Assembly: GCA_030849075.1 (NCBI GenBank)
Contig: JASAOO010003555.1
Coordinates: 62,001-126,000, forward strand
Length of the DNA: 64,000 nucleotides
DNA from: Zelonia costaricensis
Lineage: Eukaryota > Euglenozoa > Kinetoplastea > Trypanosomatida > Trypanosomatidae
Direction of reading: 5' to 3'
Of this stretch, positions 62,501 through 64,000 are shown piece by piece; within the stretch, counting starts at the first letter, position 1, and each line of letters starts with the position of its first letter. The translations under genes were made by a program, and so were the position numbers. Below the pieces are notes generated by a model. That model had not been told where the DNA came from. It ran no database searches and was given only the letters and a program-made list of their open reading frames with translations.

Positions 62501-64000
62501 CAGCAGCAGCAGCAACAGCCGCTGCCAGCGCCTCCTCTGAGCGGCGAGGACTCGTGGGAGAGCGTTGGCGGGGGCGGCAGCAGCGTCGACACAAGCCACA
62601 GCAACCACCACAACAACAATAACAACAACAACAACGGCGGTGGTGGTGGTGGCGTCGGTCGGGGCGCGGCAGCGAGGAGTCCGGCGGCGGCCACCGCGCA
62701 CCTCGGCGTGACGAGGGGGCGGCTCGGCTCGCAGCAGGCCGCAGGGTGCATCACGGAGGTGCCTGGGCGTGTGGCCTCGGAGGAGCGACTCGGGGCTCGT
62801 GCGCAGGTCGCCGGCGCTCCTGGACTGACGTCAGCTGCGCCACTGCCAGCTCCGGTCCGGCGGCGCCCGCGCGGCGGCCTCTACTCCGCCGCCTCGTTCG
62901 TCTCGGTGCTCTCCGCCACCGTCACGCAGCTCCTCGCGGAGGTCCAGCAGCAGCAAGCGCAGCCGCAGCGGGCACCCCACCTCCCTTCCCCTGGCTGTGC
63001 CACGGCGCCAGCGCCAGCGCCAGCGGCCGCGCCGAGTGCGGCGGCGGCATCGATCGCCGTGCGCCGCTTTGGGCGAATTCGCCGCGGCCAGCTGCTGCCC
63101 TCGCTGGCCACGCTCGAGGAGCTCAACCTGCTGCCCCGCCCCATCGCCGTGTGGTGCTACACGTACGACCCCATCACGGGCCGCCGCAGCACCATCACGA
63201 CCACCGTGAGCAGCAGCAGTGGCGGCGGCGGTACGGGCGGTGCGCCGTACAGCCACGCCGCCGTGGCAGGGGCCGCGGTGCGGGGCGCAGCAGCGAGTGA
63301 GGTCGTCGTGCTGGACCACGGCGCCGCGTGCGCTGGCGACGACGACGACTGCCACGAGAGCGACGTGCTGGCTCATCAGCAGAGCTACCTGCTGCGCTAC
63401 ACCCCCTCGTACGCTAGTGGGGGCGGCGGCGGCGGCCCTGGTGGTGGGGGCAGCAGTGCCAGCACGGCGGCCGCGCTCGCGGGTGGGGCGGCTGGGAGTG
63501 GGTTCCAGAGCCTGGGCCGCGTGGGAAAGGCGGGCTTGACGGCAACGTACGGGTACGTGGCGGACACCGTACGGCACACGCTCGGGGCCGTCGGCGCCGC
63601 GGTGCCCGGTCGGGTGCGAGGTGCGATGGGGCTGACTGGGATTGAGGAGGGCACCAGCAGCAACACGCCGGGCGCAGCCGGCGACGGGGGCGATGAGGCC
63701 TCGCGTGCGGCGGCGATGGCCGCAGTGTCCGGCGACCCCACCCCTGCGATGCGTGCGAGTGCGCGGGCGCCGGTCGCCATGTCGCCCAGCAGTCTCAGGG
63801 CCGCCCAGGCCCGTGTGGCCATCGCCGCACGCTGCGGCGTGGCTGGTGCGGGGATGGGCGTGGGCGGCAGTGGCGGCGGAGCCGGCGGCGGCAGCGCCAG
63901 CACCACCGGGCGGGACGTCACGCGCGACCCGACGCTCTACTACGCCGTGTGCGGCATCTACGTGACAGAGCAGGACGTGGTGATTCGGGCCCTGCCCACG
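59600..64000 (+). CDS. Large low-complexity protein of unknown function, 3' end outside the window
   Basis: From ATG 59600 the frame stays open for 1467 codons to the last base of the window with no stop, so the C-terminus is missing. The first acceptor-like AG lies 20 nt upstream. Short ordered islands (about 1-75, 225-260, 340-365, 410-425, 530-620, 1090-1200 and 1440-1467) are embedded in Ala/Ser/Pro/Thr/Gly-rich linkers. A Glu/Asp run lies near 320-327, a Gln run near 968-975, and a His/Asn run at about 1001-1011 followed by Gly. A Gly/Ala-rich stretch with possible amphipathic character sits near 1310-1350. No domain is recognised and no signal peptide is seen. Codon third positions are strongly G/C as in the other genes, and the minus-strand frames opposite it are less protein-like. 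Confidence 0.85.
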   Translation, partial: MPTLILFQRLAVQWASLCEVAAPSPGSGSGRDACHGEERESTGLLAFPEADANTGIVILELCHDKLQHSLHSRGGGGDATSAEAPRWVSPRDARAWACMQAAGFPCLLTVPSARVDTLLAAYEQNLQRQPQQPQTSAAALPLHHDEVSDGNEGGSERSAPPPTLASTGSHAAAPSTANAVTAEPPRVPLLMDMPERPTAPLTDAGDADGEYDDDDGGGEGSGDIDPLSRILAFLVYAGAPEKALHWLLVACSTLCTTRATAPGNMVAVTGEPQVVCRAVWSVPSMPRPPHLFAGAAPKAAVVQALVDVDVPATTTPGAAEEEDDDDDAAAAAVSLNLTRLGEWNSALIAALLMNAAVLRAATSASRESGDGGQDAAATATTTGSAGTAQSGQGDALTEACAATAMPDMLEILFRFWRQRLAEPPQCPPAASASGSGDTDGVLAPNTHGTIADAPRGVATPASRSASPPPQTPTLISRAYFRDPHQRPAPEASFTSPNGDCEVDEEAPPATPRPPPSTAAPPGRPRHQHISAEVIEQLLLSMEFSIAYLASRRREAASTAGAAEGEAGATTASVDAPLSSARVMERLSCYRLPAVSVTMPFDAVWGLFLAQRMRRVSAAAAAAATTSSLHGQAAAGQAKTPQKPAPPPSSPPAAHRVVEDACGLSCTALDIWALWQRTARSGETGAEAAASTPSPGPSPSSDPTAADAVRTKVRDDTLVDDGAAAPEPAPEQAIPARTVLVRTLSTAAAVEEDAAALDAALTPLSAHPRTATATFEPHDVAGRHHTPESRLVLPPVRCSTPQPPLPRPPSHVSFTVQTVSRPCKSAHSAPDVAGLCAQAGHKASKAAAPAPPLQALASPQSPFSSAAAVPAPASMPPTREPSASHACTTADLLQVLPTPPVHALALDGGPALASLSHTGTAGAARSTPSIKPLEKRAKTSTTSASAAVSEAAALRDDFPARPAHEAPQQQQQQQPLPAPPLSGEDSWESVGGGGSSVDTSHSNHHNNNNNNNNGGGGGGVGRGAAARSPAAATAHLGVTRGRLGSQQAAGCITEVPGRVASEERLGARAQVAGAPGLTSAAPLPAPVRRRPRGGLYSAASFVSVLSATVTQLLAEVQQQQAQPQRAPHLPSPGCATAPAPAPAAAPSAAAASIAVRRFGRIRRGQLLPSLATLEELNLLPRPIAVWCYTYDPITGRRSTITTTVSSSSGGGGTGGAPYSHAAVAGAAVRGAAASEVVVLDHGAACAGDDDDCHESDVLAHQQSYLLRYTPSYASGGGGGGPGGGGSSASTAAALAGGAAGSGFQSLGRVGKAGLTATYGYVADTVRHTLGAVGAAVPGRVRGAMGLTGIEEGTSSNTPGAAGDGGDEASRAAAMAAVSGDPTPAMRASARAPVAMSPSSLRAAQARVAIAARCGVAGAGMGVGGSGGGAGGGSASTTGRDVTRDPTLYYAVCGIYVTEQDVVIRALPT

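Noticed and set aside
1..64000. CRISPR arrays, bacterial operons or Shine-Dalgarno sites
   Set aside because: No spaced direct repeats are present, and the gene content and splice-like signals are eukaryotic.

Overview
This is a nuclear chromosome segment from a trypanosomatid, most likely a member of the Leishmaniinae (Leishmania, Leptomonas or Crithidia-like). All well-supported genes lie on the + strand and none shows an intron. They are separated by long pyrimidine-rich, A-poor intergenic regions full of GT/CA microsatellites and C-runs. Coding sequence is very GC-rich, with almost every third codon position G or C, so long open frames appear on the opposite strand by chance. Polypyrimidine tracts followed by AG precede several start codons, as expected for trans-spliced, polycistronically transcribed genes. 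Glyoxalase II numbers its metal and substrate residues exactly as the Leishmania enzyme does. The order Rpt3 - glyoxalase II - two unknown genes - CysRS - ... - ODC matches my memory of Leishmania chromosome 12. I cannot name the species.

Layout, left to right: about 2.2 kb of non-coding pyrimidine-rich DNA; a low-complexity protein of unknown function (2202-5288); proteasome ATPase Rpt3 (6549-7784); trypanothione-dependent glyoxalase II (8946-9833); a large unknown protein with possible nuclear-localisation clusters (10799-14881); a predicted type I membrane protein (15433-17610); cysteinyl-tRNA synthetase (18371-20725); a compact metacaspase with an intact catalytic dyad and a possible N-terminal acylation signal (22734-23834); a very large DEAH-box helicase with a C2H2 finger (25093-32751); a SET-domain methyltransferase-like protein with a mitochondrial-looking N-terminus (33225-34712); ornithine decarboxylase with the long Leishmania-type N-terminal extension (35676-37829); an unusually long 6.8 kb stretch with no convincing gene; a 1383-residue coiled-coil protein (44601-48752); a SAC3/GANP-domain protein with a long C-terminal extension (49659-55352); a two-helix membrane protein resembling the V-ATPase assembly factor Vma12 (56044-57873); and a large low-complexity open frame that starts at 59600 and runs off the right edge.

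The genes are not a functional operon. Trypanosomatid transcription units join unrelated genes, and expression is set mainly after transcription. One metabolic link exists: ODC begins the polyamine branch that feeds trypanothione synthesis, and glyoxalase II uses trypanothione thioesters. Points worth a second look are the metacaspase between CysRS and the helicase, the 6.8 kb gap after ODC, three template-strand G-quadruplex motifs, the SAC3 protein, and a near-perfect duplication flanking a single N at 58816 that looks like an assembly scar.
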